Below are positions 1 to 12,148 of a stretch of 64,000 nt of DNA, one piece after another (positions within the stretch are counted from its first letter, which is position 1; each line of letters opens with the position of its first letter). Location of the stretch: positions 27,234,608 through 27,298,607 of the forward strand of contig OX419762.1 of the NCBI GenBank assembly GCA_948567375.1. Reading direction: 5' to 3'. The translations under genes were made by a program, and so were the position numbers. The notes under the pieces were generated by a model. That model searched no databases. It saw only the letters and a list, made by a program, of their open reading frames with translations, and was not told where the DNA came from. Source of the stretch: Lunularia cruciata. Its lineage: Eukaryota > Streptophyta > Marchantiopsida > Lunulariales > Lunulariaceae.

Positions 1-2045
1 TAACATTATGGATATTCTGGGTTAAAAATGTTATTTCCTTTTGATTACACCAAACCAAGTCATAGAGTAGTTAGCAGCTTATGTAGATGGCATTCTTGGT
101 TATTTGAGAGTAGTTTCCATTTTCGGTCTTATTTCATAGGTTTTCTTTCATACTCTATATGACAAGGGTAGATGTTTTTGTGAACTTATCCTTTGATCTA
201 TGTGTACTTGATCGTTACAATGAGTTATCATTGTTTTTCTTTTTCTTCTTTACTTTTACAATATATCTTTGTTATACTAGGAAGAGCATGTAGAAGTAAC
301 TACTAGATTTTTATGGATTTTGGTTTAATGGTTGGCAACCTAATAAGAAGAATCTATTTAAGCTTCATGTTTTAGGAGACAATTTCAGTTACAAGATATT
401 ATAAAATTGCACTTGATTATACCAGTGGAGTAGTGGAGGATCTTGTGCAAGTTAGAGTGTATAGTAAAGTAGAACAAACCTTACACCATTTACTCATGGC
501 TAGTTCCATTGAGAGAATATTTTCTCCATATGCATATTGCATCTTCCAAGAGAAGAGTGAGTACTCATAGAGACCTTGGAGTAGCAATCTAAGGAGCTAT
601 GGTGTCTTGATATATTGTTGTTTTCTAGATGCATTGTGCATAGCACCAAGAGCTACTTATAGAGCTTATCAAAGGATTGTTCTTAATATAATAAATATTG
701 CTTCTAGGCAAATGACACCTCTAGTTGTTTTATGTCATTATTCTAGGTAGTTGCAACACTAGTAAAGGAGGAGATATGTAAGCTAATAACTTAGATACTA
801 GATGTGAGTCTACTTCTCATGATGGAGAAGGATGCAAGATTAATTAGACTATTTTCTATTGGGTGAATCTTATTACGCATTATTAGACATTATATTGTAC
901 TTGAGCATCATTCTCATTTCAAACAACATATTAATCCATATCTATTTAGATTTTCTACAATAGGAGGTAGCAATGCTATATTTCCTTGCACTAGAACTCT
1001 CATAGATATCTACCCAAGTTGTGTTGTCTTACATTGCATGTTGAGAATGATTTTAATTGCATCTCATATGCATCTATCTTTAGAGAGTTTAGAGATGGAT
1101 GGATTCTTGATGAATTTTATTATTTTTATGCAGTTCTTTTGTGGTTCTCCATCTTCTCCTTACTACAAACATTGCTTTTTCTTAGAGGAGATATTTTTCT
1201 TCAATTAATTATTGATACAGAATAGTGAGATTCCTTAGATGGATCTTCATTTGCCATGGCTTAACTTTTACCTTTTTTATCTATTATTTAAATTGTGCTA
1301 GGTTTTACCTTCCACTTCTTTGCAGATGATATACACATTGTGAGCCTTGTAGACTAGATTAGGCAAGCCTTTGATCCCTTGACTTTCAAACTTCATCTTG
1401 TAGGCTTTAGAAGGTGTCAATTTTAGTCCACGGTCTCTTTTTGTATTCCTCCTTACTTCTCACTTTTAGAGTGGTATAGTGCATCTACACATGGCTTATA
1501 CATTCTTTGAGTGTCAATAGTGTTTTTTAGGAACTTATTACATACATTTTAAATGCTATTTTTATAGAGAATATTCTTCATACAGATGACTTTTCTTTAT
1601 TGGTAGATCCATAAGTACCTTTTGGTTTACTCTCCTTTTATATTGCTTTTCAACCAATCTATCTAACTTTTTTTATTTGTAGATCCATAAGTAGCTTTTG
1701 ATTTACTCTCTTTTAGTATTGATTTTCAACCAATCTACCTACTTTTCACAATTCACTCTTCCTTAATCTTCTTATCATGTTTGAGAACTTTTAACAAGAG
1801 GACCATGAGAACCTTTATTGATATCATTGGACTATAGATCTTTGAGTGTATAATAGGGAACTTTATCCATAGACAAACATCTTTACCAAGATATGGTAAG
1901 CTTATTGGTATGAAGAAGTAGGCTTATTATATATGGAGAAGTTTGGCACTTGTAACATTTTTGGCTAGTTGTATATTCTTAATAACTTTGCTTTCCTCAT
2001 GTTTTGATACCAAGATTTTTAAGTATGAGTGTATGTAATGATGAA
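1..2045 (+). mobile_element. LINE-like (non-LTR) retrotransposon remnant, copy R1
   Basis: This is a decayed copy of the same LINE found at 49.5-51.6 kb and, reversed, at 22.8-25.5 kb. Recognisable stretches begin near 625 and cover the reverse transcriptase: an NAFNS-type segment near 1040-1090 and an FADDIHIV segment at about 1320-1345, which matches LADDTHIVGP in the better copy. A thumb-region match follows near 1790-1990. Stops occur every few dozen codons and no frame stays open, so it is a pseudogene. The 3' zinc and endonuclease part is absent. The part before about 600 is assigned to the element only by continuity, and the element may begin outside the window. Confidence 0.7.
1603..1750. 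repeat. 76-bp period tandem duplication inside R1
   Basis: The segment starting GTAGATCCATAAGTA at 1603 recurs at 1679 with a few substitutions. It is a two-unit local duplication within the LINE remnant and has no coding role I can see. Confidence 0.8.
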
Positions 2046-3159
2046 ATCTTTATGTTCCTCTGGACTTAGAATTTATAGAATAATGATACAGTGTTTGGTA
2101 CCCTTTGTTAGAGGTTATGCGATTTATCCATGAATTATTTATAAAATGTATTAAAAAATTAAGGATTGAAATATTTGTGACTATTAAAAGAAAGTTAATA
2201 AATATCATAAAATGAGTAGTAAAATAGTTTCTAATCTTAATCATGGTAAACATAAGCTTTACAAAGTAGGACAAAGCCGGTGGTTAGGTAGACAGCCCAT
2301 TGTTCGGGGTGTTGCTATGAATCTAGTTGATCATCTTCATGGAGGCAGTAGAGATGCACTGCAAGAAGTAGCCCTTTGATATCACCTTGGGGCAAGCCTA
2401 CCAAAGATGTATTTAAAACATACCTTTCAATTTATTTTGAGGAATCAAAAATATTTTGATTATTTAAATTAAAAAATATAATTCTGTTTGAGAAAATATA
2501 GGATATTTCATATATATATATATAGTATAAAATGGGTAATTTATTTATTTATTTTGTATAATGAAGATACATAGAGAACTAACAAATAAAAGTATCCAGA
2601 CTATAAATTTGAATACCAAGTAAATATATTAGTTTTTGTTTTTCTTATTCCTTGTGGAAATTGAATGCGCTGTAAGATCTGCCTTTAAATAAAAAATAAA
2701 AAATGATAATTTATATATGTGATGATTCTTTAGTAAAGAGAATATTTTAATAAAATGGTTTTAAGATAGATTTGGTTTCATAATTTTCAAAAGAGAATAT
2801 CTAAAAAATTAGATTAGAGTTGTAGATATGTAGAAATCATAGTTATCACAACCATATATATTTACATATTTATGCACAATAGATTATTCTTAGTTAAAAA
2901 GTCTCTAACATTCAAGATTTGTAGATATAAAGTTAAGTTAGGTTAGTTGTTGAGTGGAGAATTATGTAGATTTAAAAGAAATTTGGACCTTTAATTGATA
3001 GAATAAATCTACAATTAAATTTAAATTGAAGATTATAATATTATAAATCACATGTTTTGCATAAATAATTTAAATTGATGAATAAAATGATATAATTATA
3101 TAATCTTGGTTGTCTTTTTTATTCATTAATTTTTTAAAAATAATTATTATATATAATAA
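2046..3159. other. AT-rich stretch without a recognisable gene
   Basis: Very AT-rich sequence with short AT runs (for example about 2508-2522). I see no domain, no long frame and no clear repeat boundary. It is probably old transposon debris. Confidence 0.6.
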
Positions 3160-3317
3160 ATATATGAATATATAAACAAAGAATGAAGATATAAACAAAG
3201 AATGAAGATATACTCATCTTGCTTTCATTTGAAGTGGTCTCTTTCTTCACAGAGAGCAATATCTTGAATTCTAGAAATATCTTAAGAGTTCAAGCTTTGA
3301 AGAGTATATCTCACGCC
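3160..3317 (+). mobile_element. LTR fragment, family D
   Basis: The run starting near AATATATAAACAAAGAATG and continuing through the GAGCAATATCTTGA segment resembles 26.4-26.55 kb, inside the family D LTR-like repeat. That repeat also has a TATATAAA box followed by a GAGCAATGTCTTGAG segment. Only the promoter-proximal part is present here. It directly abuts the family B left LTR, which lacks its own 5' part. Confidence 0.5.
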
Positions 3318-3748
3318 ATTTATAGCGTCACATCTAGATTGATTGGATTCTTGAGTAGTAGTGTAGGTATTTAGGAGAATTTTGGAAGTTACTCATAGAC
3401 TACTTGTTCATGGTTAGATTTTGTGTTTGGGGTTTTGACTACATGGTGGGGCACATTATCACTTGCACTGTTTGGACTGTCGGGTGTACCATAAGTGGGA
3501 CTATTAAGGTTGGAGACCAAGGGGGATACTTTCAAAGTGCAGCTCCAAAGAGCTCACTTCTTTGATGTTGAGCTTTTGAGTTCTTGGCTTTGATGGACAA
3601 AGGCCGGCGAGCATCACTTGGATACTCTTAGCTAGAGTTGGTGGGGCTTGACTATAATCAGTGCCCAATTTTTCATAGATTACTGAGTGAGAGATCAAGT
3701 ATTGATCTAATTGAGTGTGATTTGAGTTGTGTAAACAAACTAATTACA
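3318..3748 (+). repeat. 5' LTR of family B (5'-truncated)
   Basis: It aligns with the 3' LTR from about 12.66 kb onward, sharing for example GTTACTCATA, GGAGAC and the AGAGCTCACTTCTTTGATGTT run. It ends in AATTACA at 3748. The first ~115 bp of the LTR are missing, replaced by a family D fragment. I could not identify a convincing primer-binding site just downstream. Confidence 0.75.
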
Positions 3749-5020
3749 TTAGAAAAGTGAGGTCAAGGAGAAATAGGTGCATGAACTAAGAGTGTTGGTG
3801 GTATCTCCAAGATTTGCTAATTGTTGGTAGCTCAATCTGAGTTCAGATTTTCCCTAGTGTGCAAAAACTCATTTGATTGATGTAGATTTGGCAGTGAGGT
3901 AGATGGTGTGCGGAAGCGCTAGCCAAATTTTGAGCAAAGAGAACTAATTTTCAAACGGTTATTTACATTTTGAGCTCAAGAGATGAAAGCAAGACCAATT
4001 TGGTGCAAGTTGAGCTCAAAAAGTGAACTAGAAAGTGAAGTTGTGAACCCATCCTCGTGAATTTGTGATTTGGAGAACCCCGTCTTTTCAATTTGGCTCA
4101 AGTGGAAAGTTAGCAGAGGATTTGATGGTCAGTCAACTTTAGGGATTTATGTCAGATTTTACATCAGATTTACCTTAAATTTTGGCTGAAGTTTATGTTA
4201 GATTTTTGGCTTGAGTTAGAGAAGTTTGGCCAGATTTGGAGGAGGTTTGCTAGATTTGGAGAGAATTCAAAGTGGCAAGAAGAAAGGACTCATCTAGGCA
4301 TTTGGAGGCTTCAAGGCATTGGGTTGTGGGCTATGAGAGGCTACAAAGGCCTAGAAGGTTTAGCAAGGTAGCTTGCTAGCATGAGGCTAGCTACTTTAGA
4401 GTAGTTTTTGGTCATTGTTTGGCAAAATCTGCCCACCTTGCTAGGTTGTGTGCAACACGGTTTGACCACTAGATCTCCTAGTTCCTAGAATGGTGCCCTA
4501 GCTAATTGGTCTATCCTCACTTGTTGTCCTAGTGATTGTTCCACTATTATCTATACACCTGTAACTTTGGCTAGGAGAGACAATTTGATTTTATTCTTGG
4601 TGATCCTAGTAGCTTAGGAAGTAGATAACTCCAATTATGTCAAATGCCAAATAGTGATAGAGTCAATCTAGTATTGATTTATGAGATAGAGGGTTCTTTA
4701 TTATATTTCTTGTGATTGGACTTCCTTAATTCTCTGCTTCTTGTTTGTGCACCATGTTTGTGTAAGGTGCACTAACTTAAGAGCATTGATGCTCTCTGTG
4801 CTCTTGGTAGTGAGGCTAGAATGATGACCAGTCAGACTAACTATGTTTCTTTCCGATTAGGGAGGAAGTGATGACATGTAGACCGTGAGAGTGCATGTTG
4901 TGATGGCAGGTTTCTCTTTCTCCTAGTATAGTTTTTGTAGTTTGAGCTACATTAGTTGGTGTCATTCAATCGGTGGTGTTGGCACTTGGTGGTGATTTTT
5001 GGTGGAGTACTTGTTGTGGT
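3749..5020 (+). other. Family B leader between LTR and gag
   Basis: There is no recognisable domain here. It is G/T-rich sequence with short local repeats (GAGCTCAAG-, AGATTTGG- and TAGCTTGCTAG-type runs). Its position makes it the untranslated leader, possibly with the start of gag. Confidence 0.4.
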
Positions 5021-6700
5021 TCTAGTTGTGGGTTGTAGTTTTTGGTTACTTTGTCATGATGGAGTTCTTTGGGGATTGTGGAAGAGATAGTGTTGTAATA
5101 CGTAGTGGGTTTACTCAGAATGGTGCTTGGTATCAGCTTATATCTCAAGTCCTAATGAGGAAAGAGATTGACTTTGAGTTAGAGTTTGACACAAGAGCTG
5201 ATTCAATTGAAAGTGCACTTGGTGTGTCTGCACTATTGTTGCGGGACATGGATGAAATTTTATGTGGCCTCCAAAGGCCCAAGGCATTACTTTGGTACAA
5301 TGGGCACTATTGAGTTGGATGACTTCATCCAAGAGTTTGATAGTTGGTGTGATCTATAATAGATGCGGAACCCGACTTTGTTCACACCATTCATGGCGTG
5401 TAAGGGATTGTTTCAGCACTTGGAGGGTCCACCAATGGACGACTACCATGAGTTCAAGAGAGCTCACTTGGAGGAGATTGAGCTTTCAAGACAATATTGG
5501 TCTCTAAACTATGTCTCCATCACTTCAAGCTTAATTTCTAAGGGTAGATTGGTAGTACACATGAGTTCTAGCTCTAATGGTTTTGGGAGATCTCTTAGAG
5601 ATGGTGCTTCTATGAGTGGAGTTACTACTATAGGAGGTGGTATAATACCAAGGTTTAATCCCATGGTAGAGTTCTTCTAGTGTTTGGGGTAGAACTACCA
5701 AGGAATACATATTGACAAGTTGAGGAGCTTGTAGGAGTTTCAGTGGACAGCTACGGAGAGCCTACACAAAGCATACACCCGCATGAGACGGTTGATCAGT
5801 TTAACTCAGGAAGTTATTGAGGCTCAAGCAGTCCAATTTTGGTATGGGATATTAGACATGGAGTTGCTATGTAGAGTACGTGATGCTATGTTGTTATAGG
5901 CTATTTGACCTACTTTGGCGGTGGTCTTTGGTTTGGTTGAGCGTATTGAGCTCAACATGGTGGAGGAGAGAGTGGTGACATGTGGATTTGGTAGAGAGAC
6001 CTCATCTACAATTGTTACTTCTTCTAGAGTGCAATAGAGTGCACCACGGAATGTTGGTTTTTGAGGATAAGGTGGACATCCTAGATCTTATGGAGTGAGT
6101 GGAGGGCCTAGTGTAGCTAGACCCTTACCTTCATTTTCTAGTCAACAACAACCAATAAGTTGTGGTGTTGCTTGTTGGACTTGTGGTGGACCTCATCACA
6201 AGAGAGAGTGCACTCAAGGCAGCGGATTTGATACCTCTAGTGCATCACAATGAGCATAGAGATAGCATGAGCATTGCCATAAATTTGGTCACACTAGTGA
6301 CCGATGCTTTGACCTACACCCGGAGTTATGGAGTAGTAGGGCTACTATGGCAGATGGTAGAGGAGCTCCAGGTCATGGAGGGCAAGGTGGTAGTAGAGGA
6401 TCCATACCTAGAGGGGATGCAATACCTACCCTTACTTCAGATACAGCTATGGCTACTTGGATTGAGCAGTTGGAGTAGAGATTGGCTAGCATGGCCATTG
6501 CTTAGAGGAGATCAGATTTTGGTACTAAGGCTTCCACCTCATATGGGGGATAGAGATATCTTAGACTTCATGTGTGGAGCAACATAGGTGGATGTATCTG
6601 CCATAGAAACTAGGAGTGCAATACGTGCTTCAGAGCCTAAAGAAGCATCAGTGGAGTTGGACCCAAGGAGAGGAGAGGCTGGTAGACAAGTCAAACTTCC
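5020..6700 (+). pseudogene. gag region of family B (capsid/nucleocapsid), broken
   Basis: Gag packages the element RNA. Frames here are short and interrupted. The best anchor is a zinc knuckle at 6173-6211, read as CWTCGGPHHKREC, a CX2CX3HX4C pattern common in plant gypsy gag. A second knuckle-like stretch, EHCHKFGHTSDRC, follows at about 6250-6310 in another frame with a stop just before it. Upstream pieces such as TRADSIESALGVSALLLRDMD (about 5190-5255) give no firm family match. The assignment rests on the knuckle and on position before the protease. Confidence 0.6.
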
Positions 6701-7139
6701 CAAGTCTTTTACACTCTTTAAGGCACTACGGACAACATCCATGGCTCCTAGACGTTGTAGTGTAGGTATGGTAGGTGGTGATGGGGTGCATGATGGACAA
6801 CCTACTAGTTAGCCACCTACTACTACACAAATTGAATCTAGCACAATGTTGGAGGAGGCTCAATTGATTATTTCTATTATTTTCAACCAGTGATATGTTT
6901 ACATTGGGAATTGATCCAACCTTAGAGTTTTGATTAGCTACCATGCTTTGTGAGAGTAATGATGATGTGCTTCCTACTACTAGAGTAGAGGTGGTTGATA
7001 GTGGAAATGACTTGGTTGAGGAGCATGGGATCCACTCAATGACCGGTGGTTTATGGCAAGCAACAACGGCTAGATTGGAGGAGTTACTAACTAGACCCGC
7101 TTTTGAGCAAGCATGGTTTACACTTGGAGTTGTCCTATT

Positions 7140-7330
7140 GAATAACCAGAGGGGCATTTTTTGTTTAGTGGGACCTTCAAGGAAGGCTTATACACCACAA
7201 AGGGTCTTATTAGACTCTGATGCATAGCCCCTTATGTTGAGAAAGGTTGAAATTGTCGAGCTGGAGTTATGGAAGATTGATGTGAAGAGGTGTCTATTTC
7301 AGATCCAAACATCTCTAGGGGTTGGTTCTA
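7140..7330 (+). pseudogene. Aspartic protease remnant, family B
   Basis: The translation contains VLLDSDA followed by a stop and PLML, which fits a retropepsin active site of the LLDTGA type with the catalytic D kept and T-G changed to S-D. It lies between gag and the methyltransferase-like region. The first 65 or so codons upstream are in an open frame, but the protease core itself is interrupted. Confidence 0.55.
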
Positions 7331-7879
7331 CATAGTACATCACATGTGGAGAGCGTGCTGTTTAGATTTAGCCCAATCATCTAATTGATTGCTCATACCA
7401 TTGTGACCGTAGTTGGATCATGTGATGTGTTAGTTGGAGGAGTAGTGTTATACTCCATGGGTTTTGATATTGACTATTGTGAGGAGATAGCCTCATATAG
7501 ACCAGGTTGACGGTCAGGTGAGAGATGAGCATGTCACCTACTAGTATGCTTTATAGTGGTAGTCTTGGCTTACTATAGTCCAAGACCATGGTGTCATCAG
7601 TTTTAAATTTTAGTGGTTTTGTTACTTGGCCTAGTGACTTATTAGAGGAGAACGCCCATGCAGAGGATATTCTAGTACCAGAGGAGATCACTCAGATTTG
7701 GAGTACGAGTGGGATCATTCCATCTACCTTGGATGTTCCATTGTGGAGTTCAAAGGAGGCATTGCAATAACATGCAAATCAATTGGTGCAACAGGCTTGG
7801 ACTGGAGCCTTTGTATCACCAAGAGACTAATGTGAGGATGAGCCTTCAAAGTTGATTACCTTGACACCTCTGGATACCA

Positions 7880-9140
7880 CACTCATTGCTTGGCAATATC
7901 AAGTAGAGAGAGTATATCGGTGGGATTATCATTGGACTAATTGCAGTACTATAGGCAGGTATACAAGTATAGAAGTACTTGTATGTGGAGAGATAGGCTA
8001 GTCTCTTTACATCATGTGGCACACTTAGCCTATTGGTATCTTAAGATATTACCAATGTTAAAAATCAAGGATTACCAAAAGACCCTACTAATAGACATTT
8101 CCTTGTTGGGGGTGCAGGATTTGGAGAGACATGGTCCTATTTATGGTCCTATTGGTGATTTCTAGATGGTCATGTAAGGGACATACACATGTTGGCCAAG
8201 GTCTGGGTCTTTAGAATCCCCATTCAGGAGTGTTTTGGGAGATATTATAAATACTACAACATCTCCGGGTTCATCAACCTATTTTCTAGCTTACATTTTG
8301 GAGAACGTCCCTTTGATGGGTGATTCTTGCTCCCGAGTGGTGGCAAGTACACATCTGGTCCATTCTTAGATGGGACCTACCGTGTTGTTAGATGCAACCA
8401 GAGTGGGATCATGGGCTCATTGTCTTTGTCTTTGGTGGATGAACCTCTTATCCAAAAAGGTTCTATAGTGCGCTTATGATGAGATTTAGCAACTTGACCA
8501 CCTTATTATTGATGAGATTTTGGATGTTGGGCGCTAATCTCAAATGGTGGTAATGGCCGATAGGTCACCTATGATAGTGGTGAACCTAGTTGGATAGCCT
8601 TGAGCCACTTTTCCCACACTTATGAGTTTCCCAAGCTCTCATGCTTTTTGAGAGGGAGGTCTTGGACTTGTTTGGGACTCAAAGTTATAGTAGTTGGTGG
8701 AGCCCAATACCGAGGAGAGAGAGCTGGTGATGGGTTTTTGCAATGGTATTAACACTATTCCAATAGTGTTAGAGGCATCCAAGCATCAAGTGTTAGGTCA
8801 AGCTATGTACCTGAATTTTTTGATCTATATTGTGAGCCTTGGCTTGGCAAAGCAGCGTAGGGTGCACTTGATAGGCATCACCACTCGAACACTTGTGAGC
8901 TTTGTGCCTATCGAGATGATTCAGGTACATATTGGGGAGGATGGACTGAGTGGAGAGGGTATTCTGGGGACACAGCTAATGGCTACTAGGGAGAGTGGTC
9001 TACTTGGAGTCCATCCAAGTGAGTGTGGTCTACTTGGATTACACCTTTGGTCTACTTGGGATGCAGCTAGAGGACGTATGGAGCTTGTAACCAGATTAGA
9101 GGGAGTTTTTCACACTGAGGTTGGGACCTTGGGAGCATGA
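7880..9140 (+). pseudogene. Cytosine-5 DNA methyltransferase-like domain embedded in the gypsy polyprotein
   Basis: The conserved C5-methyltransferase blocks appear in the right order, spread over frames. Motif I (cofactor loop) is at 7916-7992, read as GGIIIGLIAVL, then a stop at 7952-7954, AG, and KYLYVE. A block at 8167-8250 reads WSCKGHTHVGQGLGL, fitting motif IV (PCQG-H type) with the catalytic Cys kept but P and Q lost. Motif VI is intact as ENV at 8301-8309 within YILENVPLMGD. Near 8389-8440 LDATRVGSWAHCLCLWW fits the motif VIII region with Arg codons decayed to Trp and Cys. Then come PTLMSFP with an aromatic tail, EERELVMGF (about 8710-8740, motif IX) and LGQAMYLNFLIYIVSLGLA (about 8790-8850, motif X). 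The frame 8694-9140 stays open. The pattern leans towards Dnmt3/DRM-like enzymes, but that is tentative. It sits between protease and RT, in the same orientation. Confidence 0.75.
9000..9065 (+). repeat. Short direct repeats of a GTGGTCTACTTGG unit
   Basis: GGTCTACTTGGA/G occurs three times in about 60 bp (about 8997, 9027 and 9050). It looks like local expansion inside the open frame after methyltransferase motif X. Confidence 0.7.
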
Positions 9141-9429
9141 CACTATTGTGCCCAATGACCCAATGTAGTAGCAAGTCAATACGTCTTCCACTCTTACAAT
9201 AGTTACAAAGGATACTTGGGAGCCAGATCTTGGACCCAAGCTTATAAGAGAGGAAAGATAAAGAGTTTGGAGGTTCTTGAGGAGCTACACAAATTGTTTT
9301 GCCTTCAATATGAAGGATTTGGATGCTCTAAAAGGACATGGTATTTGGATTGATCTGATTAGCAATACATCCCTATTGATGTAATGACATGGAGAGAACA
9401 TTGATTCAAAGGCGGAGTAGTGACTTTTT

Positions 9430-10265
9430 AACGCTGGTTTGGTGGAGATCTCACATGGAAGGTATGCATCAGTTATTGTGATGCCAGCCACAAAAGATAT
9501 GCATGGCAACTACACAAATAAGCAGATGTGTGGAGATTACTATCCTATCAACCAACAGACTAGGGCTTATCGATATACCATGCCTTCACCAAAGGAGATC
9601 TTTGATGTAATTGGATATGCAAAGATCTTTAGTACTTTGGACCTTCAAGTAGGATACCATCAATAACTGATCAGAAAGGAGGATAAGTACAAGACAACAT
9701 TTTGGGCTATTGATCCTCACGGTAAGGATCCAAATTGTCTATGCAATTGTATGTGCTTGCCTTATGGCCCCTAGGTCTTCATGGCAAAGCACTTCCATTG
9801 CATAGCATAATTATCTATGGTGGAAGAGTTAACTAACCTATCTTATTTTGATTATTGGGTGTTATATTAGTAGAGGTTCTTACTATTTGGGTTAAAGAAC
9901 ACTCTTGCCAAGTTCCAAAGGATCATGGACAAGATTCTAGATGGATTGGATTTTTGTTGGTGCTATATTGATGACATTTTGGTTTATAGCATTACTATGG
10001 AGGAGCATGACAAACATTTTTTTGAAGTGTTTGAGAGGTTGTGATCTCATGGACTCAAATTACATCCTGGGAAATGTAGGTTCTTCCATGAGCAAGTTGA
10101 GCATTTGGGTCATATTATCTACCCTGGAGGACTTGGTGCTCAGCAGACCAAGGTGGAGGCTATTATGTGTATTCCTAGGCCTATGGATATGAGTAGAGTA
10201 TGAGCATTCCTTGGGTTGGAAAACTTCTATTGCCACTATGTTAGAGGATTTAGTGTCATTGCCAA
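9430..10265 (+). pseudogene. Reverse transcriptase, family B
   Basis: Clear Ty3/gypsy RT. CGDYYPINQQT is followed by YTMPSPKEIFD, KIFSTLDLQVGYHQ and TTFWAIDPHGKD, then FGLKNTLAKFQRIMDKIL and the catalytic YIDDILVYS at about 9960-9990. The chain goes on to HGLKLHPGKCRFF and HLGHIIYPGGLG. About 140 bp of unrelated sequence (about 9722-9865) interrupts the domain between DPHGKD and RFLLFGLKN. Stops follow YHQ and elsewhere, so it is not functional. Both catalytic aspartates are still readable. Confidence 0.9.
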
Positions 10266-10790
10266 GGCCTTGACAAAGTTGACCAAGCTTACACATGAGT
10301 GGTGTTGGGGAGATAAGCAAGTGAAAGCTTTTGTAGAGCTCAAGGAGAGGTTGATATCTGCTCCTATTTTGAGGAGATTGATCAAAGGATGACCACTTCG
10401 GATTGATACTGATTGAGGAATGTTGGAGCTTAGAGTAGTGCTCCCCTAGCATAATGATGAGAGGAAGGAGTTTGTGGTGGCCTATGCTAGTCGCTCCAAC
10501 AATTTAATGGAGGCAAAGTATAGTTCATATGAGGGAGAGTGCTTGGTAGCAATATGTGCAATAGCACATTTCTAATGTTACCTATTTGGTAACCCCTTTA
10601 CTCTCATCATTGATCATCAGCCACGAAATTGGTTGATGGAGTCCGACAAGCTTTCAAGGAAGCTTGCATGATGGGCTTTGATTTTATAGGAGTATGATTT
10701 TGTGGTTATTCACAGACCTAAAGTAGTGAACCGTGATGTAGATAGGTTGAGTAGAAACCCATGTCTCAGCCAGTAGGATCAGACCAAAGC
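10266..10790 (+). pseudogene. RNase H region, family B
   Basis: The readable order is KALTKLTKLTHEW, VKAFVELKERLISAPIL, then VVAYASRSNNLMEAKYSSYEGECLVA and NPFTLIIDHQPRNWLMESDKLSRKLA, and EYDFVVIHRPKVVNRDVDRLSRNP. This is the standard gypsy RNase H arrangement with several stops. It continues directly from the RT. Confidence 0.85.
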
Positions 10791-11039
10791 ATGTTAGCAT
10801 GGTGAGATAGATGAGGAGATAATGCCAGGTTGGCATGCATTTGCCTTTCTTTGTATATTTTTTGAGGTTTTGGTGGTATCTCTCTTAGTGCATAGAGGAG
10901 GAGTTATTGAGGTCATAGATCCAAAGAGTGGAGATAGTGGTATAGTTCAGCAAGACATTCATGATGATGTCTTAGTGATGGACTATGTTTGCATGGTTTC
11001 TGTGGGTGGCATAGTTGGAGTCAAGGAGAAAGACTATGT

Positions 11040-11995
11040 TCTTCAGCAAGCTAGGTAGTTTAGATTGGAGGATAGACATCTTCTTTGTGTATGGGAGGAT
11101 GGTAGAGTGAGAGTAGTACCACTTCCATCTCAAAGACCACAGTTGGTCCGTCATGCTCACAAGGAGCTAGGACATTTTGGAGTAAAGAATACATATAGCT
11201 TGCTCCATAGTTATTATTGGTGGCACAATATGTAGACCAATGCAGTAGTTTGTAACCAAGTAGAGCATCATTCAATGCTCCCATGCCATAATTACACCCA
11301 TTACCTATCATGGAACTGGGTTACTATTGGAGTTTGGACTTTGTTGGACGTTTACAGTTGACTATGAGACATCATTGGTATGTTTTGGTTATGATGGATT
11401 ACTTCTCCAAGTAGATTGAGTTGGTGGCACTTCTTGACAAGTCCAGTGAAGGGACAACTTACTCATTATTGGATTGGATTCTTAGTCATTTTGGTGCACT
11501 AGTTGAGGATTTGATTGATCAAAGTATAGAGTTCTAGGGAGAGTTTCAAGTCTTGTGTGACAAGGCTTTGATTGAGATCATTGTACTACTTCTTGAGATC
11601 ACCCTAAGGCAAATGACTTAGCGCAGAGAGTGGTTCAGATGATGAAGAGAGGATTGCAGAAGTATGGTTTGCAAAGAGACCACTTGGGAGATTGGGATCT
11701 CCTGTTACCTTGGTTTGCCATGGGCTATTGGTTCAACCAACAGACCTCCTTAAAATCCTTTTCTCTTTACTTTCTACTCTATGGATGAGATCTAAATTTA
11801 CCTATAGCCATTCATCAAGATGTTACTGTAGTGTTGGACTTGATTATCTAGATGTATGGATGAGTGCATGTTCCCAATGGGCAAAGATCTTTTGGAGAGT
11901 AATACCGATGTTCTTTGAGAACTTAGCAATTGCTCAGCATAGGGATACATTGCTATGCTACCATTCAAGGAGGAGGTTATAGACCCTCAATCCGT
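11040..11995 (+). pseudogene. Integrase, family B
   Basis: The N-terminal zinc region is readable near 11140-11260 as VRHAHKELGHFGVKNTY, then SLLHSYYWWHNM, a stop and NAVVCNQ. Further on, the core is heavily frameshifted (WNWVTIGVWTLLDVY and DYFSK-like pieces in shifting frames). The stretch 11692-11982 is open but composite. The position after RNase H supports the assignment. Confidence 0.65.
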
Positions 11996-12148
11996 CAATT
12001 TCATTCAGGTGATTATGTATCTCTATAGGAGAAAACACCAATGACACTTGATGTTTTTACATGATGCACTATCTTAAGAGTGCGTGAGGTTTTTCCATCT
12101 AGAGTCCTTGTGTTAGAAGGATGTGATGGTGTTGTTTGAAAGGAGCAT

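Noticed and set aside
9000-9065. Possible CRISPR-like short repeats
   Set aside because: There are only three partial repeats with unequal spacing inside a coding frame. This is a eukaryotic transposon.
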